Source: Pigmentiphaga litoralis
GTDB taxonomy: Bacteria > Pseudomonadota > Gammaproteobacteria > Burkholderiales > Burkholderiaceae_B
DNA length: 64,000 nucleotides
Direction of reading: 5' to 3'
NCBI RefSeq assembly: GCF_014651835.1
Contig: NZ_BMXQ01000002.1
Location: 904,808-968,807 of the forward strand
The position numbers and the translations under genes were made by a program. Of the stretch, positions 43,193 through 52,154 are shown piece after piece; the first letter of the stretch is position 1, and each line of letters begins with the position of its first letter. The notes beneath the pieces are model-generated. The model saw only the letters and a list, made by a program, of their open reading frames with translations, ran no database searches and was not told the DNA's origin.

Positions 43193-44149
43193 GTGAAGCC
43201 CACCTTGTTATCCCTCGGCAGCGTTAACGCCGATTTTCAGATGCGGACTGACGACGCCATCGGATCCCTCGAAACGGCGCTCGCCAGCGACTTCCGGCGG
43301 CTGCCCGGCGGCAAGGCCGCCAACACGGCTTACCTGGGCGCCTTGTTCGGCCATCGCAGTTGCCTGTTCGGCCGTGTTGGCGACGACGATCTCGCGAGTC
43401 AGGTGCTCGACCCCTTACGTGCTGCGGGGGTCGACACGACGGGGGTGACGGCGGCTGCCGGCGCAGGCACCGCGGTGTCCTTCATCATGGTCCCGCCCGA
43501 TGCCAAGAAAACCATCGTGCTGGCCGCCAACGCCAATGATGTGTGGGACGAAGCCGCCGTGCGCGCCATGACCGACATCATTGCTCGCACGCCAGCGCCG
43601 GCCTGTCTGGTCGTGGATTACGAAGTGCCAGCCTGGGTCGTCGCGCGCGCCATTGACAGCGCATCGTCGCGTGGCATGCCGGTGGTGCTGGACCCGTCGT
43701 TTCCGGATCGCCTGGACCGCGGACTGCTTTGCAGGATCACCGCCTTGACACCCAACCTGGACGAGGCCCAGGCCGTGGTGGGGCGGACGCTCGACGGGAT
43801 CGACGATGCGGCGCGGGCGGCGCGGGAACTCTGCAAGGAAGGGGTCGGCATCGTGTGCTTCAAGCTGCCCGATGGCGGGTGCGTGTGGGCGGACCGCGAT
43901 CACGCCATGCACGTGCCGCCGGGGGAGGTAAAGCCAGTCGACACAACCGGCGCAGGCGACGCCTTTACCGGCGTGCTGGCTATCGCCTTGCTGGAAGGGC
44001 GGTCGCCGGCAGAGGCTGCGGCCTGGGGCGTGGCTGCCGCCAATCTGGCAGTGACCGGCTACGGCTCGCAAGCTGCCTACGCTCCGCGCGACGAGGTGCT
44101 GAAAATGGCGGGCGATCTGTTCGTCCGGGCCACACCGCTCGATGCCTGA
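43193..44149 (+). CDS. PfkB family carbohydrate kinase (ribokinase-like)
   Basis: The kinase has 318 residues. The N-terminal signature 'RLPGGKAANTAYLGALFG' and 'GRVGDDDLASQVLDPLRAAGVD', and the C-terminal 'DTTGAGDAFTG' with the catalytic Asp and anion hole, place it in the ribokinase/PfkB superfamily. It phosphorylates a sugar or nucleoside; the 'LTPNLDEAQAVVG' block also fits. The start is a GTG behind a GGGAG site. Its stop overlaps the GH65 start (44142-44149), so the two are coupled: the kinase may phosphorylate the free sugar left when the phosphorylase splits a disaccharide. Confidence 0.87.
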   Translation: MKPTLLSLGSVNADFQMRTDDAIGSLETALASDFRRLPGGKAANTAYLGALFGHRSCLFGRVGDDDLASQVLDPLRAAGVDTTGVTAAAGAGTAVSFIMVPPDAKKTIVLAANANDVWDEAAVRAMTDIIARTPAPACLVVDYEVPAWVVARAIDSASSRGMPVVLDPSFPDRLDRGLLCRITALTPNLDEAQAVVGRTLDGIDDAARAARELCKEGVGIVCFKLPDGGCVWADRDHAMHVPPGEVKPVDTTGAGDAFTGVLAIALLEGRSPAEAAAWGVAAANLAVTGYGSQAAYAPRDEVLKMAGDLFVRATPLDA

Positions 44150-46595
44150 CATGGGATCAAGCGTGATTGAATTCACTCATTACGATGCGGCCGACGAGGC
44201 GCGGCGTGAAGCCTTGTTCACCTTGGGCAACGGCTGCCTGATCTGGCGCGCCAGCGCCCCCGAAGCCGCGCACCTCATCACCCAAGCCGACACCGCCCGC
44301 AGGATCCATTACGCCGGGCTGTACCACGCGGGGTGGTATGACGATGCACCGCGTCAGGTCAATGGCAAGGTGGCAAGGATGGGTGCGATCGTCAATCTGC
44401 CGGATCCGTTCGGGTTGACGCTGGCGCTGGACGACGGCGACTGGTTCGACATCCACCAGGCGCACATCCTGTCGTACCGGCAGCAGCTGGATCTGGAGGC
44501 AAGCGTGCTGGAACGACTCATCGTGGTAAAGGTGGACGGCGGTCGGCTGTGCCTGCGTGAGCAGCGCGTCGTGTCGATGGCCGATCCGTCCTGTGCGCTG
44601 CTGCGGTGGCGGGTCAGGGTTCCTGGCACGGTTCAACGAGTCAAGGTGCGCGCCCAGCTGCGCACGCACGTGAGCAATACGCTGGTCCACCGCAACGCCG
44701 CCTACGAAGGCCAACGGTTGACACCGTTGGCCACGCATCACAACGAGAAGGGCGTTGCAGCCGTGCTTGCGCACCTGGACGATGCGTCGCGCCGCGTGAT
44801 GGTTGCATGTCGCAACCAGGTGGAGCCGGCGGTCGACACCTGGCGGACACGGGATGACGATGGGGCCATTGTCCTGGAAGCGGACCTTCGCCTGGACACC
44901 GCACGCACCCTGACGATCGAACAACGGGCGCATCTGAGTGTCGGCCATACGTCGAACAGCGCTTCCCGACGCGATCCGCACAGCGGCTCGACGCCCCTCG
45001 ACACGGGCCTGGGCGTTGACTGCACGACCGCCATCGGCCTCATTCCCGATGCGCCGTTCGACAGGCTGCTGGACGCGCATCGCGCCGCCTGGGCGCGTCT
45101 CTGGGACAGCGCATCGATCCGGGCTGCCGATGCCGACCTAGATCGTGCATTGCGTTTTGCCGTGTGGCATATCTTCCAGGCGGTGTCGCCCTTGAGCGCG
45201 GGGCGGGACCAGGGCTTCCCGCCGCGCGGCTGGGGCGAGGGCTACTTCGGGCAGATCTTCTGGGACGACATGTTCGTCTTTCCCTTCCTGGTGACGCACT
45301 GTCCGGAACTGGCCCATTCGCTGCTGACCTACCGCCATCGGCGGCTGCCCGAGGCACGCGCACGCGCGCAGCAGGCCGGCCTGGCAGGCGCGATGTTCCC
45401 GTGGCGCAGCGCGTGGGCCGGGAGCGAGGAAACCCCTCCCTTCCAGTGCAATCCGCTGTCGGGTCATTGGATGCCGGACCCTACCCACCTGCAACGCCAT
45501 GTTGGCGCCGCCATCGTGCACAACGTCTGGCAGCTGTATCTCGCCACCCACGACCGTGCGCTGCTGGAGGGGGAGGGCGGTGACCTCATGATGGAAATCG
45601 CCCGTTTCTGGTCGTCCCTGGCCAGGTTCGACGATGTCCTGGGCCGCTACGTGATACGCGGCGTGCTGGGCCCCGATGAGTATCACACCCGCTATCCCGG
45701 CTCGGCGTCGCCCGGTCTGGACAACAATGCCTATACCAATTTGATGGCGGTCTGGAGCTTGTGCAAGGCGCTCGAGGTCATCGACCTCCTGCCACCCGAC
45801 AAGGCCGTGACGTTGCGCAACCGCATCGGGATCCACGACGACGAGCTCGCGCGATGGGACGATATCTCACGCAGGATGTCGCTGCCCTTCGTGGCGCCCG
45901 ATGTGCTCAGCCAGTTCGATGGCTACACCGGCTTGCAACATGCACCGTCTGCCTGGCGGGTCGATGAACGTCCACGGTTGGATTGGTTGCTGGAGTCGCG
46001 CGGCGACGACACGGCGAACTATCAGTTGACCAAGCAGGCCGATGTGCTGTGCCTCTTTCATCTGCTGCCGGCACACGATCTGCGGTCAATGATCCAGCGA
46101 CTGGGCTACACGGTGGGTCCGCCTTTCATGCGCAAGACGGCAGACTTTCATCTTGCGCGCATCACGCACGAATCCAGTCTGTCGAAGATGGTGTGCGCAG
46201 GCGCGCTGACCCGTCTTGACCCGGCGACCTCGTGGTCCTATTTTCAGGAATGCGTGCTTCGTGACCTTGCAATGCCTGGCGGCGGCGTGGCTGAAGGGGT
46301 GCACCTGGGCGCGATGGCCGGATCGCTCGACATCCTGCAGCGGCATTATCTGGGCATCACTCCCGCACGCGATGGCCTGCATGTCCAGCCCGCCCCGCCG
46401 CCCGGCCTCGGCGCGGTGTCGGTCAAGATCCGCTATCGCGGCGCACGACTGCGTGCGGACCTCAAGGATGGCCAGCTTGACCTTACCGTACTGCAAACGG
46501 TCAACGACACGCCCGTTGCGGTCGTCCATGGAGCAACGGTCCACCAACTGCGGCAGGGATCCACGCTGACGCTGCCGCTGGATGCGGCGAATTAG
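44142..46595 (+). CDS. GH65 family glycoside phosphorylase
   Basis: The 817-residue protein resembles trehalose/kojibiose/nigerose phosphorylases, which split alpha-linked disaccharides with phosphate to give beta-glucose 1-phosphate. The N-terminal beta-sandwich begins 'FTLGNGCLIWRAS'. The catalytic (alpha/alpha)6 barrel has 'WDDMFVFPFL', the general acid Glu513 in 'GVLGPDEYHT', and 'HESSLSKMV', where the Ser-Leu-Ser segment fits phosphate binding. A C-terminal 'RGARLRADL' sheet follows. Which linkage it cuts cannot be told. The gene converges with the enolase-family gene, overlapping its 3' end by four bases. Confidence 0.87.
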   Translation: MPDMGSSVIEFTHYDAADEARREALFTLGNGCLIWRASAPEAAHLITQADTARRIHYAGLYHAGWYDDAPRQVNGKVARMGAIVNLPDPFGLTLALDDGDWFDIHQAHILSYRQQLDLEASVLERLIVVKVDGGRLCLREQRVVSMADPSCALLRWRVRVPGTVQRVKVRAQLRTHVSNTLVHRNAAYEGQRLTPLATHHNEKGVAAVLAHLDDASRRVMVACRNQVEPAVDTWRTRDDDGAIVLEADLRLDTARTLTIEQRAHLSVGHTSNSASRRDPHSGSTPLDTGLGVDCTTAIGLIPDAPFDRLLDAHRAAWARLWDSASIRAADADLDRALRFAVWHIFQAVSPLSAGRDQGFPPRGWGEGYFGQIFWDDMFVFPFLVTHCPELAHSLLTYRHRRLPEARARAQQAGLAGAMFPWRSAWAGSEETPPFQCNPLSGHWMPDPTHLQRHVGAAIVHNVWQLYLATHDRALLEGEGGDLMMEIARFWSSLARFDDVLGRYVIRGVLGPDEYHTRYPGSASPGLDNNAYTNLMAVWSLCKALEVIDLLPPDKAVTLRNRIGIHDDELARWDDISRRMSLPFVAPDVLSQFDGYTGLQHAPSAWRVDERPRLDWLLESRGDDTANYQLTKQADVLCLFHLLPAHDLRSMIQRLGYTVGPPFMRKTADFHLARITHESSLSKMVCAGALTRLDPATSWSYFQECVLRDLAMPGGGVAEGVHLGAMAGSLDILQRHYLGITPARDGLHVQPAPPPGLGAVSVKIRYRGARLRADLKDGQLDLTVLQTVNDTPVAVVHGATVHQLRQGSTLTLPLDAAN

Positions 46596-47749
46596 TCCTT
46601 GCGCCGCGCCGACTCCAGGTAATCGAGGTCGAACTCCATGCCCCAGCCCGGACCGTCGGGCAGGGTGTAATAGCCGTCCTCGAAGGGTCGCGCTTTCTGG
46701 TTGCCAATCAGTTGATAGAAGAAGGGGTCGCGCCACGGCAGCATGACTTCGGCAAACATGCCGTTGCCGACCCCCGCGGACATCATCAGGCCGATCTGCG
46801 GCTCCAGGTGCTGCAGCACGCTGACGCCAAAGGCGGATGCCATCGCAGCAACCCGCCGCCACTCGGTCGGGCCGCCGCCCCAGCCCGCATCGAAATTGCA
46901 GATATCGATGGCATTCGCAACCATCAGGTCACGGCAGCCGAAACGCGACAGCTCGCTCTGGCCCGCGGCGATCGGCACGCCGCTGATCGCGCGCACCATG
47001 GCCATGTCCGATCGGTCGTTTTCCCAATGGCAGGGTTCTTCGAACCACGCCAGGTTCAGGTCGCCGGTCATCGAAATGAACTGCAGCGCCTGCTGCCGGT
47101 TCCATCCCTGGTTGGCGTCGACGGCCAGCGTAAAGTCGGGGCCGCCCGCCAGGCGCACGGTACGCGCACGCTCGGCATCTTCGGCCGGGGTCTTGCCACC
47201 GAGCTTCAGCTTCAGGCCATGAATGCCGAATGCCTTCAGCTCCGCGACTTCCTCGGTCAAGCCTTCCAGGTCGCCGGTCGTGCGGTAGTAACCGCCCAGC
47301 GCGACCACCGGCACGCGCGTCTTCGCGCCACCCCACAACACATGCAGCGGCACGCCCAGCAGCTTGCCCACGGCGTCATGCAAGGCGGCATCGATGTGCG
47401 CCTGCGCGCGCAGGGCCACGCGCCGGTCGCGCAGGAACGGTTCGGTGGCCTTGCGGGTCAGCGCCCACAGGTCCTCGATCGCGGCCACGCGTTGCCCGAT
47501 CAGCAGCGGTTCGAGTTCCGTATGGATCAGCTTGATGATGCCAGGTTGCAATTCCTCGTCGTTGCCGACAAAGCACTCGCCGATCACGCCAGCATCGGTA
47601 TGGATGCGGGTCACGATCGTGCAGCGATGCGTCAGCTTCAAGGTCGATCCGGTCGCGGCGCGGTCAAGCTTGACCCGCAACGGGATCGTCTCGATACGGA
47701 CGATGCGGGCAGTGGCAAGCGCGGAAGTATCGGTGGCGGATGCGGTCAT
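46592..47749 (-). CDS. Enolase superfamily, mandelate racemase/muconate lactonizing type
   Basis: This 385-residue protein has the KxK base motif 'GLKLKLGGKT', the metal ligands in 'AVDANQGW' (Asp) and 'WFEEPCHWEN' (Glu), the third ligand region 'IAAGQSELSRFGCRDL', and 'VLQHLEPQ' with a catalytic-position His. It abstracts a proton alpha to a carboxylate: a racemase, epimerase or sugar-acid dehydratase. The start at 47749 overlaps the stop of the EthD-like gene (47746-47749). The regulator is probably the divergent LysR at 48489. Confidence 0.87.
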   Translation of the reverse strand: MTASATDTSALATARIVRIETIPLRVKLDRAATGSTLKLTHRCTIVTRIHTDAGVIGECFVGNDEELQPGIIKLIHTELEPLLIGQRVAAIEDLWALTRKATEPFLRDRRVALRAQAHIDAALHDAVGKLLGVPLHVLWGGAKTRVPVVALGGYYRTTGDLEGLTEEVAELKAFGIHGLKLKLGGKTPAEDAERARTVRLAGGPDFTLAVDANQGWNRQQALQFISMTGDLNLAWFEEPCHWENDRSDMAMVRAISGVPIAAGQSELSRFGCRDLMVANAIDICNFDAGWGGGPTEWRRVAAMASAFGVSVLQHLEPQIGLMMSAGVGNGMFAEVMLPWRDPFFYQLIGNQKARPFEDGYYTLPDGPGWGMEFDLDYLESARRKD

Positions 47750-48360
47750 GGACGGTCGCTCTCGGGGCGGGGATCGGAAGAAGAAGGGGAAGCCTGCGGC
47801 GAGGACGCCAGCGGCAGGCGCGCAAAGATCGTGCGCCGCGTGTTGCGGAAGTTGGGGCGCACGCGGCTGCTCCAGGGCGTGGCGGTCACGGCTGTCCACG
47901 CCGCGGTCTGGCGTGCCGACGGGTCCACCAGGTCATAACACGCGTAGTAGCGCGGCGACCCCTTGCTGGCCACCAGCCGGCGCGACAGCACATTGCCTTC
48001 CACGGCGGCCAGGCCCGGCAGGTGTTCCTGCTCGTACCAGGCATTCATGTCGGCTTCGGCGTCGGGCGCGATGTCGGTTTCGACAATGTAATGAAAGGGC
48101 GCGGGTTGACCGGCAGACCGGCCCGGCAGCACCGTCGTCTCGGTCAGCTCGACGGTCTCCGTCTGCATGCCGTCGAACAGCGCGGGGTCGATGTCGCCCC
48201 GGTCCAGGATCAGATAGGTGTCGGCGGACTGCGTCGAGGCCAGCGCGTCCTGTATGGGATTGGCGCCCAGCGCGGACACCAGCCGGTCCGACAGCTGGCG
48301 CAGCGCATCGGCATCGAGCGCGCGGCCAAGGATTTTCAACAGATGGGTGGAACGGGGCAA
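47746..48360 (-). CDS. EthD-like / dimeric alpha-beta barrel protein
   Basis: This 204-residue protein has 'FHYIVETDIAPDAEADMNAWYEQEHLPGLAAVEGNVLSRRLVAS' in its centre as short recognisable pieces: 'WYEQEHLPGLAAVEG' is the typical ferredoxin-like EthD/DUF4286 signature. The start is a TTG at 48360 behind a GCGGAGA site; no ATG with a good site exists. The C-terminal tail is Ser/Pro-rich and probably disordered. It is translationally coupled to the enolase-family gene and probably assists in the same pathway. Enzymatic activity uncertain. Confidence 0.7.
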   Translation of the reverse strand: MPRSTHLLKILGRALDADALRQLSDRLVSALGANPIQDALASTQSADTYLILDRGDIDPALFDGMQTETVELTETTVLPGRSAGQPAPFHYIVETDIAPDAEADMNAWYEQEHLPGLAAVEGNVLSRRLVASKGSPRYYACYDLVDPSARQTAAWTAVTATPWSSRVRPNFRNTRRTIFARLPLASSPQASPSSSDPRPESDRP

Positions 48361-48488
48361 GGCAGTCTCCGCAACAGGGCAGGGCGCGCGCAAGGCGGCC
48401 GATGATGCGAATGCTGCGCGCTTTGACGGGGCCGAACAAGCCGACGCAGGGGGTTTCTGCTATCAGGTTTCGTTATATCCTTTGGGCC

Positions 48489-49415
48489 ATGGACCTTCAA
48501 CAGATTGCCTATTTCGTGCAGGTGGCCGACCTGTGCAGCTTTTCCCGCGCAGCGCATGTGCTGGGCGTGACCCAGCCGGCGCTCAGCCGCCAGGTAAGCC
48601 TGCTCGAAGCGGAACTGGGATGCCGCCTGCTGCATCGCCATGGCCGCGGGGTGGTGCCGACCGAGGCCGGGCAGCGCATGCTGACGCATGGTCAGGCGCT
48701 GCTGGCCCATGCGGAACAGGTCAAGCGGGACGTGCGCGCCGTGGTCGATACCGGGGCAGGGCGCGTCAGCGTAGGGCTGCCCCCGCGCGTGGCCCACTGC
48801 CTGACGCCCGTGCTGCTGCGCGCGTTTCGCGGCACCGAACCGCAAACGTCCATCAACGTGGTCGAAGCCCTGAGCGCCCAACTGCGCGAGGCCCTGCTGG
48901 CCGGCCGGCTCGACCTGGCCGTGCTCTACGATCCGCCGGCATCGTCGCAACTGGACTGCGTGCCGCTGTTTCGCGAAGAAATGGTGCTGGTCGGTCACCC
49001 GCCCGACGGCGCCGCATTGCCCGCATCGATTCCCGTAGCGACCTTGGGGCGGTATCCGATGATCCTCCCGAGCCTGCCCAACGCCATCCGGACCGTGGTC
49101 GAGGCAGCCTGCCGCACACAAGACGTCATCCTCGATATCGTTGCCGAGGTCGATGCCGTGCACACGCAGCTGCGGATGGCGGCCGAGGGGCAGGGCTATA
49201 CGGTGCTGCCGCGCAGCACCCTGTCGGCGACGGCCGGCGCAGCGGGCGCGGCCGATCTGGCCTGGGCGCCCATCGGCACGCCGGCCCTGCGCAATCGCCT
49301 GGTCCTGGCCACCTCGCGCAGCAAGGCCCCCACGGCCGCAGCGCTGGCGGCCTGCGCATTGATCCAGCGGGTCGACTGGCGCGCGCTGTTTCTGGGCGAA
49401 CCGGCACTGCGCTGA
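48489..49415 (+). CDS. LysR family transcriptional regulator (NAC/CbbR-like branch)
   Basis: This 308-residue regulator begins 'MDLQQIAYFVQVADLCSFSRAAHVLGVTQPALSRQV' in character, with its HTH at residues 18-40 and 'LHRHGRGVVPTEAG' after it. The effector domain has 'VSVGLPPRVAHCLTPVLLRAF' and 'AAEGQGYTVLPRSTL'. The ATG at 48489 is used; the much longer upstream frame is antisense to the enolase-family genes. It lies 128 bases from the divergent EthD-like gene; TATC...TATA at 48461-48477 could be a T-N11-A binding box. It probably controls the EthD/enolase operon. Confidence 0.9.
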   Translation: MDLQQIAYFVQVADLCSFSRAAHVLGVTQPALSRQVSLLEAELGCRLLHRHGRGVVPTEAGQRMLTHGQALLAHAEQVKRDVRAVVDTGAGRVSVGLPPRVAHCLTPVLLRAFRGTEPQTSINVVEALSAQLREALLAGRLDLAVLYDPPASSQLDCVPLFREEMVLVGHPPDGAALPASIPVATLGRYPMILPSLPNAIRTVVEAACRTQDVILDIVAEVDAVHTQLRMAAEGQGYTVLPRSTLSATAGAAGAADLAWAPIGTPALRNRLVLATSRSKAPTAAALAACALIQRVDWRALFLGEPALR

Positions 49416-49455
49416 TGCCGGGGATGCCACCGCATGCGCCACCCGTAGCAACCCG

Positions 49456-49478
49456 AGGTTTGCATAAAATGCAAACCT
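49456..49478. promoter_or_regulatory. Perfect 10-bp-arm palindrome upstream of the M20 peptidase gene
   Basis: AGGTTTGCAT and ATGCAAACCT form an exact inverted repeat around AAA. The arms contain a T-N11-A LysR box. It lies 76 bases before the M20 start, in the only gap between the LysR gene at 48489 and this operon, so it is a strong operator candidate. Confidence 0.65.
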
Positions 49479-49553
49479 TGCTTCGATAAATTCCAATTGT
49501 AGAAAGGCTATTCCGGTAATAAAGTGGGCCGTCGAATTCAGAAGGACCCGCCC

Positions 49554-50972
49554 GTGAGCCGTCAATCCGCGATCCAGCACGCCCTGCAGCACCTCGATTC
49601 CGGGGAGTTTGCCAAGGTCCTTGGCCGCCGCGTCGCCTTGGCGACCGAGAGCGAAGAGGCAAGCCAGGCGCCGCTGCTGCATGCCTATCTGACCGACGAC
49701 ATTGCGCCGGCGCTGACCGACATGGGCTTCGTCTGCACGACCTGGCCCAATCCCACCGGTCGCGATCTGCCTTTCCTGGTCGCGGACCGCATCGAAGACA
49801 GCAAGCTGCCGACGGTACTGTTGTACGGTCATGGCGACGTGGTCCGCGGGCAGGCGGCATCCTGGCGCGAAGGACTGGACCCGTGGACGCTGGTGCACGA
49901 CGCAGGCCGCTGGTTCGGCCGCGGCACCGCCGACAACAAGGGTCAGCACTCCATCGTATTTGCCGCCCTGCAAAGTGCGATCGACGCACGCAAGGGCACG
50001 CTTGGCTACAACGTGCGCATTCTGTTCGAGATGGGCGAAGAAGCCGGCTCGCCAGGGCTGCTGGAGTTCTGCCGCGCGCAGCGCGCGCGTCTGGCGGCCG
50101 ACCTGCTGATCGCCAGCGACGGGCCCCGCCTGGCCGCCGAACGGCCGACCCTGTTCATGGGCTCGCGCGGCGCGGTCAACTTCGAATTGCGCGTGACCTC
50201 GCGCGAACGGGCCTATCACTCGGGCAACTGGGGCGGCCTGCTCGAAAATCCCGCCATCGTGCTCACGCATGCGCTGGCCAGCCTGGTCGACGCGCGCGGC
50301 CGCATCGTCATCGACGCGTTGCGGCCGCCCGCCATGCCCGACACCGTGGACCGCGCGGTGCGCGATCTGGCAGTGGGCACCGGCGCCGATGATCCGGTCA
50401 TCGATGCGACCTGGGGCGAGCCGGGCCTGAATCCGGCCCAGCAGGTGTTCGGCTGGAACACGCTGGAAATCCTGACCCTGGATGCGGGGCAGCCCGCCAA
50501 GCCGGTGAATGCGATCCCGGCCAAGGCCAGCGCGTGGTGCCAGTTGCGCTTCGTGGTCGGCACCGACTGGCAGCATCTGGAGCAGCACGTGCGCGCGCAT
50601 CTGGATGCCGCCGGGTTTCCCATGGTGCAGATCACGATCGGCGCCCGGGCAGGCGCCACGCGGCTCGATCCGCAAGACCCGTGGGTACAGTGGGCCGCGC
50701 AGTCGGTCACGGCCACGACGGGTCAGTCCCCGGTGCTGCTGCCCAATCTGGGCGGATCCCTGCCCAATGACGTGTTTGCCGACGAACTGGGACTGCCGAC
50801 CCTGTGGGTGCCGCATTCCTATCCCGCCTGCGCCCAGCATGCGCCCAACGAACACCTGCTCGAAAGCGTGACCCGTGAAGGCCTGGCCATGATGGCGGGC
50901 CTGTTCTGGGACCTGGGTGATGCGGTTGAAGGTCTGCGTGACGGCGCCACCCAGCGCCGCCGCGCGGCCTGA
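49554..50972 (+). CDS. M20 family metallopeptidase / amidohydrolase
   Basis: This 472-residue enzyme hydrolyses an amide or dipeptide bond with two zinc ions. Metal ligands and catalytic residues: His-Asp in 'LLYGHGDVV', 'FGRGTADNKGQ' (bridging Asp), the Glu pair in 'FEMGEEAGSPGL', Asp in 'IASDGPR' and the final His in 'QHAPNEH'. The lid dimerisation domain includes 'YHSGNWGG'. The start is the GTG at 49554 behind an AAGGA site; the GTG at 49524 is a poorer alternative. A Bug receptor follows, so it probably acts on an imported amide or N-acyl compound. Confidence 0.88.
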   Translation: MSRQSAIQHALQHLDSGEFAKVLGRRVALATESEEASQAPLLHAYLTDDIAPALTDMGFVCTTWPNPTGRDLPFLVADRIEDSKLPTVLLYGHGDVVRGQAASWREGLDPWTLVHDAGRWFGRGTADNKGQHSIVFAALQSAIDARKGTLGYNVRILFEMGEEAGSPGLLEFCRAQRARLAADLLIASDGPRLAAERPTLFMGSRGAVNFELRVTSRERAYHSGNWGGLLENPAIVLTHALASLVDARGRIVIDALRPPAMPDTVDRAVRDLAVGTGADDPVIDATWGEPGLNPAQQVFGWNTLEILTLDAGQPAKPVNAIPAKASAWCQLRFVVGTDWQHLEQHVRAHLDAAGFPMVQITIGARAGATRLDPQDPWVQWAAQSVTATTGQSPVLLPNLGGSLPNDVFADELGLPTLWVPHSYPACAQHAPNEHLLESVTREGLAMMAGLFWDLGDAVEGLRDGATQRRRAA

Positions 50973-51086
50973 CGCAACACGCTCCGGTACCCGGACCGCA
51001 CCTCCTTCTGACCTGCTCATCCGTACACTGATGGAAATCCGGCTGGGTCTGTTTGCCGGCTTTGCCCTCTTCATCCTGGAATCGCC

Positions 51087-52061
51087 ATGCACCGCATCGT
51101 CTGTACCCTTGCCGCCGCGTTGTCCGTCCTGGTCACCGCACAGGCGCACGCCGCCTACCCTGACCATCCCATCAAGATCGTGGTCCCGTTCCCGCCGGGC
51201 GGCGGCACCGATGCGGTCGCCCGCGTGCTGGCGCAGAAGCTGGGCGACAAGCTCGGCCAGACCGTCATCGTCGAAAACCGTCCGGGCGCAGCGACCGTGA
51301 TCGGCGCACAGGCCGTGGCCCGCGCGGCGCCCGATGGCTACACGCTGATGATCTCGGGTTCCAGCACGTATTCGGTTCTGCCCGCACTGAAAAAAGACCT
51401 GCCCTACAAGCCGCTCGCCAGCTTCGAGCAGATCGGCATCGTTGCGCTGGCGCCTACGGTGCTGGTCGGCAAGCCCGACCTGGCTGCGTCGTCGCTGACC
51501 GATCTGGTGGCGCTGGCCAAGGCCCAGAGCAGCAAGGGCGGCGTGACGTACGGTACGTTTGGCGCGGGGTCGGCGCCCCACCTTGCCGGCGAGATGTTCG
51601 CGCAGACCATCGGCGCAACCATGCTGGCCGTTCCCTACAAGGGCAGCGCGCAGCTCACCACCGCATTGATCGGCGGCGAACTGGACTGGGCCGTCGACAC
51701 GGTGGCCTCGGCTGCGCCGCACATCAACGCCGGCCGCATGAAGGCCTTTGCCGTGTCGGGCGACCGTCGCATGCCGCAGCTGCCCAACGTCCCGACGATG
51801 AAGGAAGCCGGCCTGCCTGCCAGCGCCGGCCTGGTCGGCTGGTATGGCTTCGTCGCGCCCGCATCGACGCCCGCGCCCATCATCGACACCATCCGCAAGG
51901 CCACCGAAGACGCCATGCAGGACGCCGAGGTCCGCAAGGTCTTTACCAACAACGGCTTCGAGCCCGTCATGCTTGGCCGCGATGCCTTCCGCGACAAGGT
52001 CAATGCCGAGATCACGCAATTCACGGCCGTCGCCCAGCGCGGCGCGATCTCGATGGACTGA
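51087..52061 (+). CDS. Bug-type periplasmic solute receptor (TctC family)
   Basis: The receptor has 324 residues. The signal peptide 'MHRIVCTLAAALSVLVTAQAHA' is cleaved before 'AYPDHPIKIVVPFPPGGGTDAVAR'. It continues 'IVENRPGAATVIGAQ', 'AAPDGYTLMISGSSTYSV' and 'VPYKGSAQLTTALIGGELD'. It lies 114 bases downstream of the M20 peptidase gene on the same strand and is followed by a LysR gene (52155), so the three probably form one substrate-induced unit. Confidence 0.9.
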   Translation: MHRIVCTLAAALSVLVTAQAHAAYPDHPIKIVVPFPPGGGTDAVARVLAQKLGDKLGQTVIVENRPGAATVIGAQAVARAAPDGYTLMISGSSTYSVLPALKKDLPYKPLASFEQIGIVALAPTVLVGKPDLAASSLTDLVALAKAQSSKGGVTYGTFGAGSAPHLAGEMFAQTIGATMLAVPYKGSAQLTTALIGGELDWAVDTVASAAPHINAGRMKAFAVSGDRRMPQLPNVPTMKEAGLPASAGLVGWYGFVAPASTPAPIIDTIRKATEDAMQDAEVRKVFTNNGFEPVMLGRDAFRDKVNAEITQFTAVAQRGAISMD

Positions 52062-52154
52062 TGCGGATAGTGCAGCCTTGCACCAACGACGGGTGTACGC
52101 TGTCCTGACGCATGGCTGGCCAGCCATTCCTCATGCCCTAATTGGTCGCTGACA

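Noticed and set aside
48336..52127. A 1263-codon open frame on the minus strand
   Set aside because: It is antisense to LysR, M20 peptidase and Bug genes that have clear motifs. Long antisense frames are common in high-GC coding DNA and this one has no recognisable domain.
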